Part shown: positions 1-8,450 of the stretch, piece by piece | Position numbering within the stretch: the first letter of the stretch is position 1 | Layout of the letters: each line of letters opens with the position of its first letter | Assembly (NCBI RefSeq): GCF_946477055.1 | Contig: NZ_CAMKXG010000131.1 | Span: forward strand, 1-9,923 | Direction of reading: 5' to 3' | Source: Lonsdalea britannica | GTDB taxonomy: Bacteria > Pseudomonadota > Gammaproteobacteria > Enterobacterales > Enterobacteriaceae | DNA: 9,923 bases | Position numbers and translations under genes: made by a program | The notes under the pieces: model-generated | The model's database searches: none | Seen by the model: only the letters and a program-made list of their open reading frames with translations | What the model was told of the DNA's origin: nothing

Positions 1-1463
1 GCGTGGAAAAACGTTCCCAGTTGCATCAGCAGGCGCAGCTGGAAATCCAGATCAAAGATACCGGCATCGGGATTGATGAAACGCAGCAAACCCAGCTGTT
101 CCAAGCCTTTCGACAGGCAGACACCAGCATTTCCCGTCGACATGGCGGCACCGGGCTGGGCCTGGTGATCACCCAGAGGCTGGTGCAGGAAATGGGCGGC
201 AATATCCGCTTTCACAGCGTGCCCGATAAGGGCTCGACCTTCTGGTGTACGCTGAATCTGCAGCTCAATCCGCACCCCGCCGTGCTCAACAACTACTTCG
301 ATATGCTGCAAGGGAAAAATCTGGCCTATGTCGAAGCGAACCCCGCCGCCGCGCAGGCGACGCTGGATGTGCTGAGACGAACGCCGCTGGCCGTCAGCTA
401 CAGCCCCACGACCGAGCAGCTGCCAGCGCAAAAGTTCGATATCTTGCTGGTGGGCATTCCCGTCCATTACCGCAATACGCTGCTGGACTTCACGCCCAAG
501 ATCAACAACCTCTGCCGTCGCGCGCCCTGCGTCATTCTCGCCCTGCCCAGTCTGGCGCAGATGGATGCGGAACAGCTGAAAACGCTGGGCGTTCATGCCT
601 GCCTGAGCAAACCCATCACCTCCGCACGTCTGTTGCCGCTGTTGCAGGACACCAACCTGTTCCAGTGCAGCTATACGAACAGTACCGGGTTGGAGCTTCA
701 TCCCAAGCAGGAAACGCCGCGGCTGCCGTTGCGGGTGATGGCGGTGGACGACAATCTGGCGAATCTCAAGCTCATCGGCACGCTGCTGGAAGAGCTGGTG
801 GATGACATCATCCTGTGCGAGAGCGGCGCGGAAGCGGTAGAGCAAGCCAGGCAAAACGACTTGAACGTGATCCTGATGGATATCCAAATGCCGGGGATGG
901 ATGGTCTGCATGCCAGCGAGTTGATCCGCCAGTTGCCGAATCACGAGGATACGCCCATCATCGCCGTCACCGCGCAGGTCATGCACGGCGAACGGGAACA
1001 GTTTCTCCAGTCGGGTATGGACGACTATCTGTCCAAACCGATTGATGAAAAGATGCTGTACAGCGTGCTGCGCAGACACGTGCCCGAGCCGGAGGTCACC
1101 GCAGCCGACGACGCCGAAGAAACCGTGTCGCTCGACTGGGCGCTGGCGCAGCAGCAGGCCGCCAATAAACCAGAACTGGCGCGCGACTTGCTGAAAATGC
1201 TGTTGGATTTTCTGGCTCAGGTGCGTCCGCAGATTGAAGCGCAGCTGGACGGACAGCATCAGGAATCACTACTGGAAATCATTCACAAACTGCACGGCAG
1301 CTGCAGCTATAGCGGCGTGCCCCGCCTTAAACAGCATTGTGCGTATCTGGAACAGCAGTTGCGTCGCGGCGTCACGGCGGAAGCCTTAGAGCCGGAATGG
1401 CTGGAGCTGCTGGACGAAATGGCCCATGTCGAAAAGGCCGCGGGACAATACCTTTCCGATTAA
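1..1463 (+). CDS. barA: BarA hybrid sensor histidine kinase, C-terminal part (5' end outside window)
   Basis: Membrane-bound tripartite sensor kinase of the BarA/UvrY (GacS/GacA) system. In the known family it passes phosphate His-Asp-His to UvrY, which activates the Csr/Rsm small RNAs. The reading frame is open at the left edge (codons in phase with base 3), so the GTG at base 3 is internal; about 486 C-terminal residues remain against roughly 918 in E. coli. Visible in order, numbering from base 3: the end of the HATPase domain with the DTGIGI and GGTGLGL boxes (residues 19-54); a degenerate receiver-like segment (about 100-215); a true receiver domain with acidic pair D249/D250, phospho-acceptor D293 in ILMDIQMPGMDG and the lysine of LSKPID; and a C-terminal HPt domain with its phospho-histidine H428 in IHKLHGSC. 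All relay residues in the visible part are intact. Closely matches E. coli BarA throughout. Followed by a strong terminator, so it is probably monocistronic. Confidence 0.96.
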   Translation, partial: VEKRSQLHQQAQLEIQIKDTGIGIDETQQTQLFQAFRQADTSISRRHGGTGLGLVITQRLVQEMGGNIRFHSVPDKGSTFWCTLNLQLNPHPAVLNNYFDMLQGKNLAYVEANPAAAQATLDVLRRTPLAVSYSPTTEQLPAQKFDILLVGIPVHYRNTLLDFTPKINNLCRRAPCVILALPSLAQMDAEQLKTLGVHACLSKPITSARLLPLLQDTNLFQCSYTNSTGLELHPKQETPRLPLRVMAVDDNLANLKLIGTLLEELVDDIILCESGAEAVEQARQNDLNVILMDIQMPGMDGLHASELIRQLPNHEDTPIIAVTAQVMHGEREQFLQSGMDDYLSKPIDEKMLYSVLRRHVPEPEVTAADDAEETVSLDWALAQQQAANKPELARDLLKMLLDFLAQVRPQIEAQLDGQHQESLLEIIHKLHGSCSYSGVPRLKQHCAYLEQQLRRGVTAEALEPEWLELLDEMAHVEKAAGQYLSD

Positions 1464-1474
1464 CACGACGCCTT

Positions 1475-1520
1475 CATTATTTCCCTCTTTAAGGGGGGAA
1501 ATAATGTCATTTTATTTTAT
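1475..1520 (+). terminator. Intrinsic terminator of barA
   Basis: Twelve bases after the barA stop codon lies a 14-bp stem, 1475-1488 paired with 1493-1506, including two G-T pairs. The loop is TTAA and the next bases are T-rich (TCATTTTATTTTAT). The arms begin CATTATTTCCC and end GGGAAATAATG. Stem strength and T-rich tail fit a Rho-independent terminator for plus-strand transcription. Confidence 0.85.
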
Positions 1521-1648
1521 CGACTTTGTAAACACCTTGAGCGATATAAATAAATAGCTCGTTATCGTTTTAACAAACCTAACACGCTTTATTTTTAATT
1601 TTCGTATCGTATTTATTTAACATCATCAAATGACTTTATACTTAAAAG

Positions 1649-1670
1649 AATCATTATCGCGAGAATGATT
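1649..1670. promoter_or_regulatory. Near-perfect 22-bp palindrome, candidate operator upstream of aer
   Basis: The arms AATCATT (1649-1655) and AATGATT (1664-1670) are exact inverted repeats around an ATCGCGAG centre. Only one base pair of the 22-bp palindrome is mismatched, and pairing resumes further out. By eye, each strand matches the 19-bp Fur box at about 13 of 19 positions, which is borderline. The centre lies about 75 bp before the transcription start inferred from the promoter at 1700-1727, a distance compatible with an activator site. The regulator is unknown; Fur is only one candidate. Confidence 0.45.
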
Positions 1671-1699
1671 ATTACCTACGCCCTAATATCACGAATAAA

Positions 1700-1727
1700 T
1701 TGACAATAACATTCTTTACCGGATAAT
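1700..1727 (+). promoter_or_regulatory. Probable sigma-70 promoter of aer
   Basis: A perfect -35 hexamer TTGACA (1700-1705), a 16-bp spacer and the -10 hexamer GATAAT (1722-1727, 5 of 6). Transcription would start near 1734, giving a leader of about 170 nt before aer. No sigma-28 promoter with correct spacing is seen here, although E. coli aer is controlled by FliA. Of the rest of the 1464-1906 spacer, 1521-1648 is AT-rich with nothing recognisable, and the leader contains a short palindrome GGCAATTGCC (1761-1770). Confidence 0.65.
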
Positions 1728-1906
1728 CCCCAGCCTGGTGAAATACCCCTCTGAATAGACGGCAATTGCCATATATAAGGCAGTCCTATTCACAAACCAC
1801 CGTCAATAATAATAAAACGCCATTCTTTTTAATAAATTGCTGTATTCAATCGGTTAATTATTTCTCATTTATTTCTTTTTCGACGACACACACTCGGGGT
1901 TTTGTT

Positions 1907-3442
1907 ATGAGGGTTAATACACCTGTCACCCAACATGAATATTCGCTGGACGCGAATGCTACGTTAATGTCAACCACTGACGTTAAAAGCCATATTACCT
2001 ATGCCAATTCCACCTTTATTCGGGTCAGTGGATTTGATGCCGAAGAGCTTGTCGGCCAACCGCATAATATTGTACGCCACCCGGATATGCCTCCCGCCGC
2101 ATTTGCAGACATGTGGTATACCTTGCAACAGGGAGACAGTTGGACCGGCATGGTAAAAAATCGCCGCAGAAACGGTGATTATTATTGGGTCCGCGCTAAC
2201 GTCACGCCGGTTTATCACAACGATAAACTTTCTGGTTATATTTCCGTTCGTAATACGCCCGAAGCGGAAGAAGTGAAAGCCGCCGCAGCGCTGTATGAGG
2301 CGGTCAACAAACAGCAGGCGGGCCGCCGTAAATTTTATAAAGGGCTGGTGGTCAGAACCGGCCTGTTCTCCGTGCTGTCCGTATTTCAAAAAATGTCGGT
2401 ACGCTGGCGTCTGCGCTGCGCCGTATTGGCGGGCGGTATCATTCCTTTTCTGTTTTCGTTGTCCGGCGCAGGTGTCCTGCCGCTTGCCATCGCTTCCGTG
2501 CTGACCCTGCTGCTGCTGGACGCCTTTTTACAGCAGCAAATCGCCCGTCCTCTACAGACCATACTGCGTCAGGCGCAGCGTGTAGTTTCGGGGAGAAAAG
2601 TCGACAGTCTGCGGTTTAACCGCGTGGATGAAATCGGCATGTTGCTGCGGGTGGTCAATCAGTTCTCGCTCAATCTGAACTCGTTGGTCGACGACGTCAG
2701 CACCCAGGTTGCAGGCATGAAAAGCGTCAGCGAGCAGTTGGCGGGCGGCAATGTCGACCTGAGCCACCGCACGGAAGAGACGGCGGGCAACCTGCAGCAA
2801 ACGGCGGCGGCGATCGAAGAGATCACATCAGCCGTCCACCAAAGCGCTGAAACGGCGGCGAACGCGATCCAACTGACCGACGCGACGACTCAGGCCGCGC
2901 AGCAGGGCGGCGACATCATGCGACAGACCGTCAAGATGATGAACGCGATCAACGCGACCAGCGTCAAGGTAGTGGATATCATTTCCGTCATCGACAGCAT
3001 TGCATTTCAGACCAACATTCTGGCGCTGAATGCCGCCGTGGAAGCCGCCCGCGCGGGCAGTCAGGGGAAAGGATTCGCGGTCGTCGCAGCCGAAGTTCGC
3101 CAGCTGGCGCAAAACTCGGCTTCCGCCGCCAAAGAGATCAAGGCATTAATTGACGATAACGTCGCCAGCGTTCAGAACGGCAGCCATCTGGTAGAAAAAG
3201 CCGATCAGCATATTACCAATATCGTGGAACACGTCGGACAGGTCAGCGGCCTGATCCACGAGATCGGTCTGGCTACGCGGGAACAGACGTCGGCGCTGGC
3301 GCTGATCAACGATTCCATCGCCCAGATCGAGCAAATGACGCAAAGCAATAGCGAGATGGTCACTCAATCCTCAGGCGTTGCCGCAGGACTGAATCAGCAA
3401 GCGATCCGTCTGACGGAAGCGGTCAACGTCTACGGGCGTTAA
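1907..3442 (+). CDS. aer: Aer-type aerotaxis receptor (PAS/FAD methyl-accepting chemotaxis protein)
   Basis: Energy/redox taxis transducer: in the family, FAD held by a cytoplasmic PAS domain reports electron-transport state, and the signalling tip controls CheA/CheW. The 511-residue protein is close to the 506 of E. coli Aer. PAS domain about 15-115 with RHPDMP, placing R57, H58 and D60 exactly at the FAD-binding positions known in E. coli, and the conserved stretch MVKNRRRNGDYYWVRAN. Linker with KGLVVRTG (145-152); hydrophobic hairpin anchor about 171-206, with no periplasmic sensing domain; HAMP-like region about 210-265; long helical MCP domain with the conserved tip IAFQTNILALNAAVEAARAG (365-384). 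There is no C-terminal NWETF-like CheR-binding tail. Start chosen at ATG 1907 (GGGG at 1896-1899, 7 nt upstream) because homology begins here; the in-frame ATG at 1766 would add 47 residues unlike any Aer. Residues 290-305 resemble classical methylation sites more than in E. coli Aer. Confidence 0.93.
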   Translation: MRVNTPVTQHEYSLDANATLMSTTDVKSHITYANSTFIRVSGFDAEELVGQPHNIVRHPDMPPAAFADMWYTLQQGDSWTGMVKNRRRNGDYYWVRANVTPVYHNDKLSGYISVRNTPEAEEVKAAAALYEAVNKQQAGRRKFYKGLVVRTGLFSVLSVFQKMSVRWRLRCAVLAGGIIPFLFSLSGAGVLPLAIASVLTLLLLDAFLQQQIARPLQTILRQAQRVVSGRKVDSLRFNRVDEIGMLLRVVNQFSLNLNSLVDDVSTQVAGMKSVSEQLAGGNVDLSHRTEETAGNLQQTAAAIEEITSAVHQSAETAANAIQLTDATTQAAQQGGDIMRQTVKMMNAINATSVKVVDIISVIDSIAFQTNILALNAAVEAARAGSQGKGFAVVAAEVRQLAQNSASAAKEIKALIDDNVASVQNGSHLVEKADQHITNIVEHVGQVSGLIHEIGLATREQTSALALINDSIAQIEQMTQSNSEMVTQSSGVAAGLNQQAIRLTEAVNVYGR

Positions 3443-3466
3443 CACAGAACGAAGATCCACGAATAA

Positions 3467-3517
3467 CGGCGAATGTTTTATACTGATTAAGTATTAAAAG
3501 ATGATAAAAATTCGCCG
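3467..3517. repeat. Imperfect inverted repeat between aer and the first flxA-like gene
   Basis: The left arm 3467-3481 (CGGCGAATGTTTTAT) and the right arm 3504-3517 (ATAAAAATTCGCCG) pair over 14 bp with one bulged G. The outer 8 bp, CGGCGAAT/ATTCGCCG, are perfect. The 22-base loop contains a second small stem, ATACT/AGTAT. It lies 24 bp after the aer stop but is followed by A's, not T's, so it is not a classical terminator. The right arm overlaps the -10 element of the sigma-28 promoter at 3495-3521. Confidence 0.6.
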
Positions 3518-3521
3518 AAAA
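3495..3521 (+). promoter_or_regulatory. Sigma-28 (FliA) flagellar promoter of the first flxA-like gene
   Basis: TAAAAGAT (3495-3502), then 11 bp, then GCCGAAAA (3514-3521). The FliA consensus is TAAAGTTT-N11-GCCGATAA. The core TAAA is exact, the -10 matches 7 of 8 and the spacing is exactly right. Transcription would start near 3528. This places the downstream gene in the late flagellar class, as is known for E. coli flxA. Confidence 0.75.
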
Positions 3522-3527
3522 ACAGAT

Positions 3528-3559
3528 CTTACCCTCTGCATAGATTTGCACCGGGTAAG
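3528..3559 (+). other. Stem-loop at the predicted 5' end of the flxA-like mRNA
   Basis: CTTACCC (3528-3534) pairs perfectly with GGGTAAG (3553-3559), and TGCA (3537-3540) with TGCA (3547-3550) inside the loop. The stem starts at, or within a base or two of, the inferred transcription start and ends 31 nt before the ribosome binding site. A 5'-terminal hairpin of this kind could protect the mRNA from decay. That role is inference; the complementarity is seen directly. Confidence 0.45.
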
Positions 3560-3600
3560 GGGTGAATATCTCGGCTTTACACACATATTCAGGAGCGAAA

Positions 3601-3972
3601 ATGACTAGTATCAGCTCGGTCACCTCCGTCAGCAGCAGCTCTTCTGGCGGTTCGACCAATTACTCGCAGAAGATCAATCAGCTCAACCAGAAACTGGAAA
3701 AGGCCACAGAGCAGTTGAAAGATGTGTCTAACTCAAGCGCGGATGCAGAGACGAAAGCCACTCAAACGCAGATGTTGCAGGCACAGATTGAGATGATTGA
3801 AGCTCAGATTGAGCAGCTCCAAAACCAACAGGCTCAGGAGCAAATGGCACAGACGCAGCAAAGCCAGCAACAGCAGAGCATCGCTGAAAACAGCAACGCG
3901 TCCACGGCCAGCAGCAAAAAGGAAGGCGTGAATCAGCCGACCGACAGCAATCAGATTGACATCTATATCTGA
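3601..3972 (+). CDS. FlxA-like small coiled-coil protein, first of a tandem pair
   Basis: A 123-residue protein resembling the FlxA-like family. E. coli flxA is known as a FliA-dependent gene, but its molecular function is not established. Layout: Ser/Thr-rich N terminus (1-19), heptad-like Gln/Glu/Leu-rich helical region (about 21-80: INQLNQKLEKATEQLK and MLQAQIEMIEAQIEQLQNQQ), Gln/Ser/Asn-rich low-complexity linker (81-107) and a conserved tail GVNQPTDSNQIDIYI (109-123). No transmembrane segment, signal peptide or cysteine. Start at ATG 3601 is fixed by AGGAG at 3591-3595, 5 nt upstream; the in-frame GTG at 3562 has no usable ribosome binding site. A FliA promoter lies upstream. Paralogous to the gene at 4246-4584, with which it shares a 27-bp near-identical stretch and the same tail. 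A role at the flagellum or export with it is only a guess. Confidence 0.85.
   Translation: MTSISSVTSVSSSSSGGSTNYSQKINQLNQKLEKATEQLKDVSNSSADAETKATQTQMLQAQIEMIEAQIEQLQNQQAQEQMAQTQQSQQQQSIAENSNASTASSKKEGVNQPTDSNQIDIYI
3784..3810 (+). repeat. Direct repeat shared by the two flxA-like genes (copy 1; copy 2 at 4408-4434)
   Basis: These 27 bases in the coiled-coil region recur at 4408-4434 with two mismatches (25 of 27). Both encode QI-(E/Q)-MIEAQI. This is the best-conserved DNA between the two genes and supports origin by tandem duplication. Spacing between copies is 624 bp. Recombination between them would fuse the two genes in frame. Confidence 0.8.
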
Positions 3973-4022
3973 CGGTCATCTGCAAGGCCGGCGCTTTTCG
4001 CGTCAGCCGATGCACTGACCCA

Positions 4023-4046
4023 CGGTCGGGCCTCGATGGCCGACCG
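4023..4046. other. GC-rich hairpin in the spacer between the two flxA-like genes
   Basis: CGGTCGG (4023-4029) pairs with CCGACCG (4040-4046). It lies 50 bp after the first flxA-like stop codon. No T-run follows, so it is not a convincing terminator; it may stabilise an mRNA 3' end. The 273-bp spacer (3973-4245) otherwise shows only the weak terminator and the promoter element listed separately. Confidence 0.35.
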
Positions 4047-4139
4047 CGTTCTCTGCCCCACACCTCCTGACACCACGAAGGTCTAAGCTCCGCGCATCAT
4101 CCCCTGAGGCGCATCTTTACGTTTTCCCCTACGCTTTAC

Positions 4140-4160
4140 CGCAAAATTCTGCGTTTTTTC
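4140..4160 (+). terminator. Weak candidate terminator after the first flxA-like gene
   Basis: A short stem CGCA (4140-4143) / TGCG (4150-4153) is followed at once by six T's. The stem is only 4 bp, so efficiency would be low. It lies about 170 bp after the stop codon and 40 bp before the next -10 element, a sensible place for ending one unit before the next. Confidence 0.3.
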
Positions 4161-4175
4161 AGACAAAGTGCTAAA

Positions 4176-4203
4176 TATTCACCCAACTCACTTGTTTTAT
4201 AAT
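4176..4203 (+). promoter_or_regulatory. Possible sigma-70 promoter of the second flxA-like gene
   Basis: A perfect -10 hexamer TATAAT (4198-4203) lies 42 bp before the start codon. At 16 bp upstream is only a weak -35, TATTCA (4176-4181, 3 of 6). No FliA element with correct spacing is visible here. The second gene may therefore have its own housekeeping promoter, or depend on read-through from the FliA promoter at 3495. Confidence 0.4.
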
Positions 4204-4245
4204 CACTCCATAGCCTACCAAGGCTGACAAATGGAGGAAGACATC

Positions 4246-4584
4246 ATGGCCGCAATCAGCGCAATAGCGTCGACATCATTCAGCGATTCGTCCAGCAACC
4301 GTGATAACACACAAAGGATTGCCCGGTTGCAACAGCAGATACAGCAACTGACCCAACAACTGAGTCAGGCCACGTCCAGCAGCGGTGAAGATTCAAGCGC
4401 TCAGATGCAGATTCAGATGATTGAAGCGCAGATTCAGGCGCTGGCAGCCCAGATTTCCCAGCTGCAATCCGCGCAGGCGCAGAGCTACGCCAGCGACAGC
4501 AGCACGCAGACCAGCAGCTTCTCAGCGTTGGCGGACGGCATTAATCGCCCTACCGCCAACAACCAGATTAACGTCTACGTGTAA
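4246..4584 (+). CDS. FlxA-like small coiled-coil protein, second of a tandem pair
   Basis: A 112-residue paralogue of the product of 3601-3972, same likely family, molecular function unknown. Ser-rich N terminus (4-18), helical Gln/Leu heptads about 21-76 (IARLQQQIQQLTQQLSQ and MQIQMIEAQIQALAAQISQL) broken by a Ser/Gly/Glu patch (43-51), Ser/Thr-rich linker (80-95) and the tail GINRPTANNQINVYV (98-112), which matches its neighbour's tail at nearly every position. No membrane segment, signal peptide or cysteine. Start taken at ATG 4246 because GGAGGA at 4233-4238 sits 7 nt upstream; the ATG at 4231 overlaps that site and is preceded only by A/C-rich sequence. Convergent with ypeB, 27 bp between stop codons. 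Being coiled-coil, it could oligomerise with itself or its paralogue; this is inference. Confidence 0.82.
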   Translation: MAAISAIASTSFSDSSSNRDNTQRIARLQQQIQQLTQQLSQATSSSGEDSSAQMQIQMIEAQIQALAAQISQLQSAQAQSYASDSSTQTSSFSALADGINRPTANNQINVYV

Positions 4585-4606
4585 TCGCGAGCGAGAAGAG
4601 GAACGC

Positions 4607-4625
4607 GCCGGTCAGTCAGACCGGC
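4607..4625. other. Hairpin at the convergent gene ends (possible bidirectional 3' end signal)
   Basis: GCCGGTC (4607-4613) pairs perfectly with GACCGGC (4619-4625) around the loop AGTCA. The left arm includes two bases of the ypeB stop codon. On the plus strand it is followed by CGTTTG, so the T-run is poor in both directions. It lies 23 bp after the flxA-like stop and probably helps end or protect both transcripts. Confidence 0.4.
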
Positions 4626-4845
4626 CGTTTGAGGCGTCTTTCAGGGGTTTGATTAACCCCTGCAAACCTTCCATTTTGATGACCATCGTCAGTTGCAGCA
4701 GCTCCCCCAAACGTCCTTCGGGGAAAATCTCCTTACGCGCGAACCACAGCAGATACTCTTCCGGCAGATCGATCAAAGCCCGGCCCTTGTATTTACCAAA
4801 TGGCATGGTCGTGTTGGCGATAGCCAGCAGGTCGGCCTTTTCCAT
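4612..4845 (-). CDS. ypeB: YpeB, DUF3820 family small protein
   Basis: A 77-residue protein, against 72 in E. coli YpeB, which it matches along most of its length (MEKADLLAIANTTMPFGKYK, then LIDLPEEYLLWFARKEIFPE). The family carries the DUF3820 / putative quorum-sensing-regulated virulence factor label in domain databases, but no biochemical activity is established to my knowledge. Motifs: FGKYKG (16-21) and DLPEEYLLWFARK (26-38). No signal peptide or membrane segment, so presumably cytoplasmic. It starts 2 nt after the ligA TAG stop (TAG-CG-ATG) and is very probably translated from the same mRNA; the ligA-ypeB order is the same in E. coli. The last few residues extend slightly past the E. 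coli end. Confidence 0.88.
   Translation of the reverse strand: MEKADLLAIANTTMPFGKYKGRALIDLPEEYLLWFARKEIFPEGRLGELLQLTMVIKMEGLQGLIKPLKDASNGRSD
4642..4662. other. Perfect hairpin inside the 3' end of ypeB
   Basis: CAGGGGTT (4642-4649) and AACCCCTG (4655-4662) form a perfect 8-bp stem with loop TGATT. It lies in coding sequence about 30 bases before the ypeB stop. No T-run follows on either strand. With the hairpin at 4607-4625 it makes a pair of stems at the convergent junction. Confidence 0.4.
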
Positions 4846-4847
4846 CG

Positions 4848-8335
<3,488 letters not shown>

Positions 8336-8400
8336 TCCCTGCTCCAAAAAGGGTTCATTTTATCGCGCGCTATACTACCACAGCTCGCCCGACGGCACGG

Positions 8401-8422
8401 CCCCCGCGGGGGGAATCCGCGG
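8401..8422. repeat. GC-rich inverted repeats in the glnE-hldE spacer
   Basis: CCCCCGCGGGGG (8401-8412) is a perfect 12-bp palindrome, and CCGCGG occurs twice (8404-8409 and 8417-8422), giving an alternative 6-bp stem. No T-run follows on the minus strand, so it is not a clear terminator for glnE. The 115-bp spacer (8336-8450) has no convincing -35/-10 pair for hldE; on the minus strand a TAGTATAGC stretch around 8370-8378 is the only -10-like sequence. It may modulate read-through from glnE into hldE (inference). Confidence 0.4.
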
Positions 8423-8450
8423 CAGCGTCGCCGATTTTGCGTACAACTTC

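Noticed and set aside
3..3. GTG at base 3 as a true start of a short barA-like gene
   Set aside because: The frame is open to the window edge and begins in the middle of the HATPase domain, so the gene is simply cut by the window.
1504..1557. A 17-codon ATG frame preceded by GGGGGG just after barA
   Set aside because: The apparent ribosome binding site is the right arm of the barA terminator stem, and the peptide is short and without features.
1697..1727. FliA-like promoter before aer (TAAATTGA ... CCGGATAA)
   Set aside because: Spacing from TAAA to the -10 block is 19 instead of 15, and the -10 matches only 6 of 8. The same bases form a far better sigma-70 promoter.
1766..1906. In-frame 47-codon upstream extension of aer from ATG 1766
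   Set aside because: No ribosome binding site, AT-rich, and no similarity to Aer N termini; homology starts at ATG 1907. The open frame appears to be chance.
3562..3600. GTG 3562 as start of the first flxA-like gene
   Set aside because: The only purine-rich sequence is directly adjacent to the GTG, too close to work, while ATG 3601 has AGGAG at proper spacing.
3883..3930. Gln-codon-rich tract in the first flxA-like gene as a microsatellite or phase-variable repeat
   Set aside because: CAG/CAA codons are mixed and no unit repeats exactly more than about twice in a row, so slippage is unlikely.
8336..8347. TTG 8347 as start of hldE
   Set aside because: It overlaps the GGAG of the ribosome binding site for ATG 8335, and homology with E. 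coli HldE starts at the ATG.
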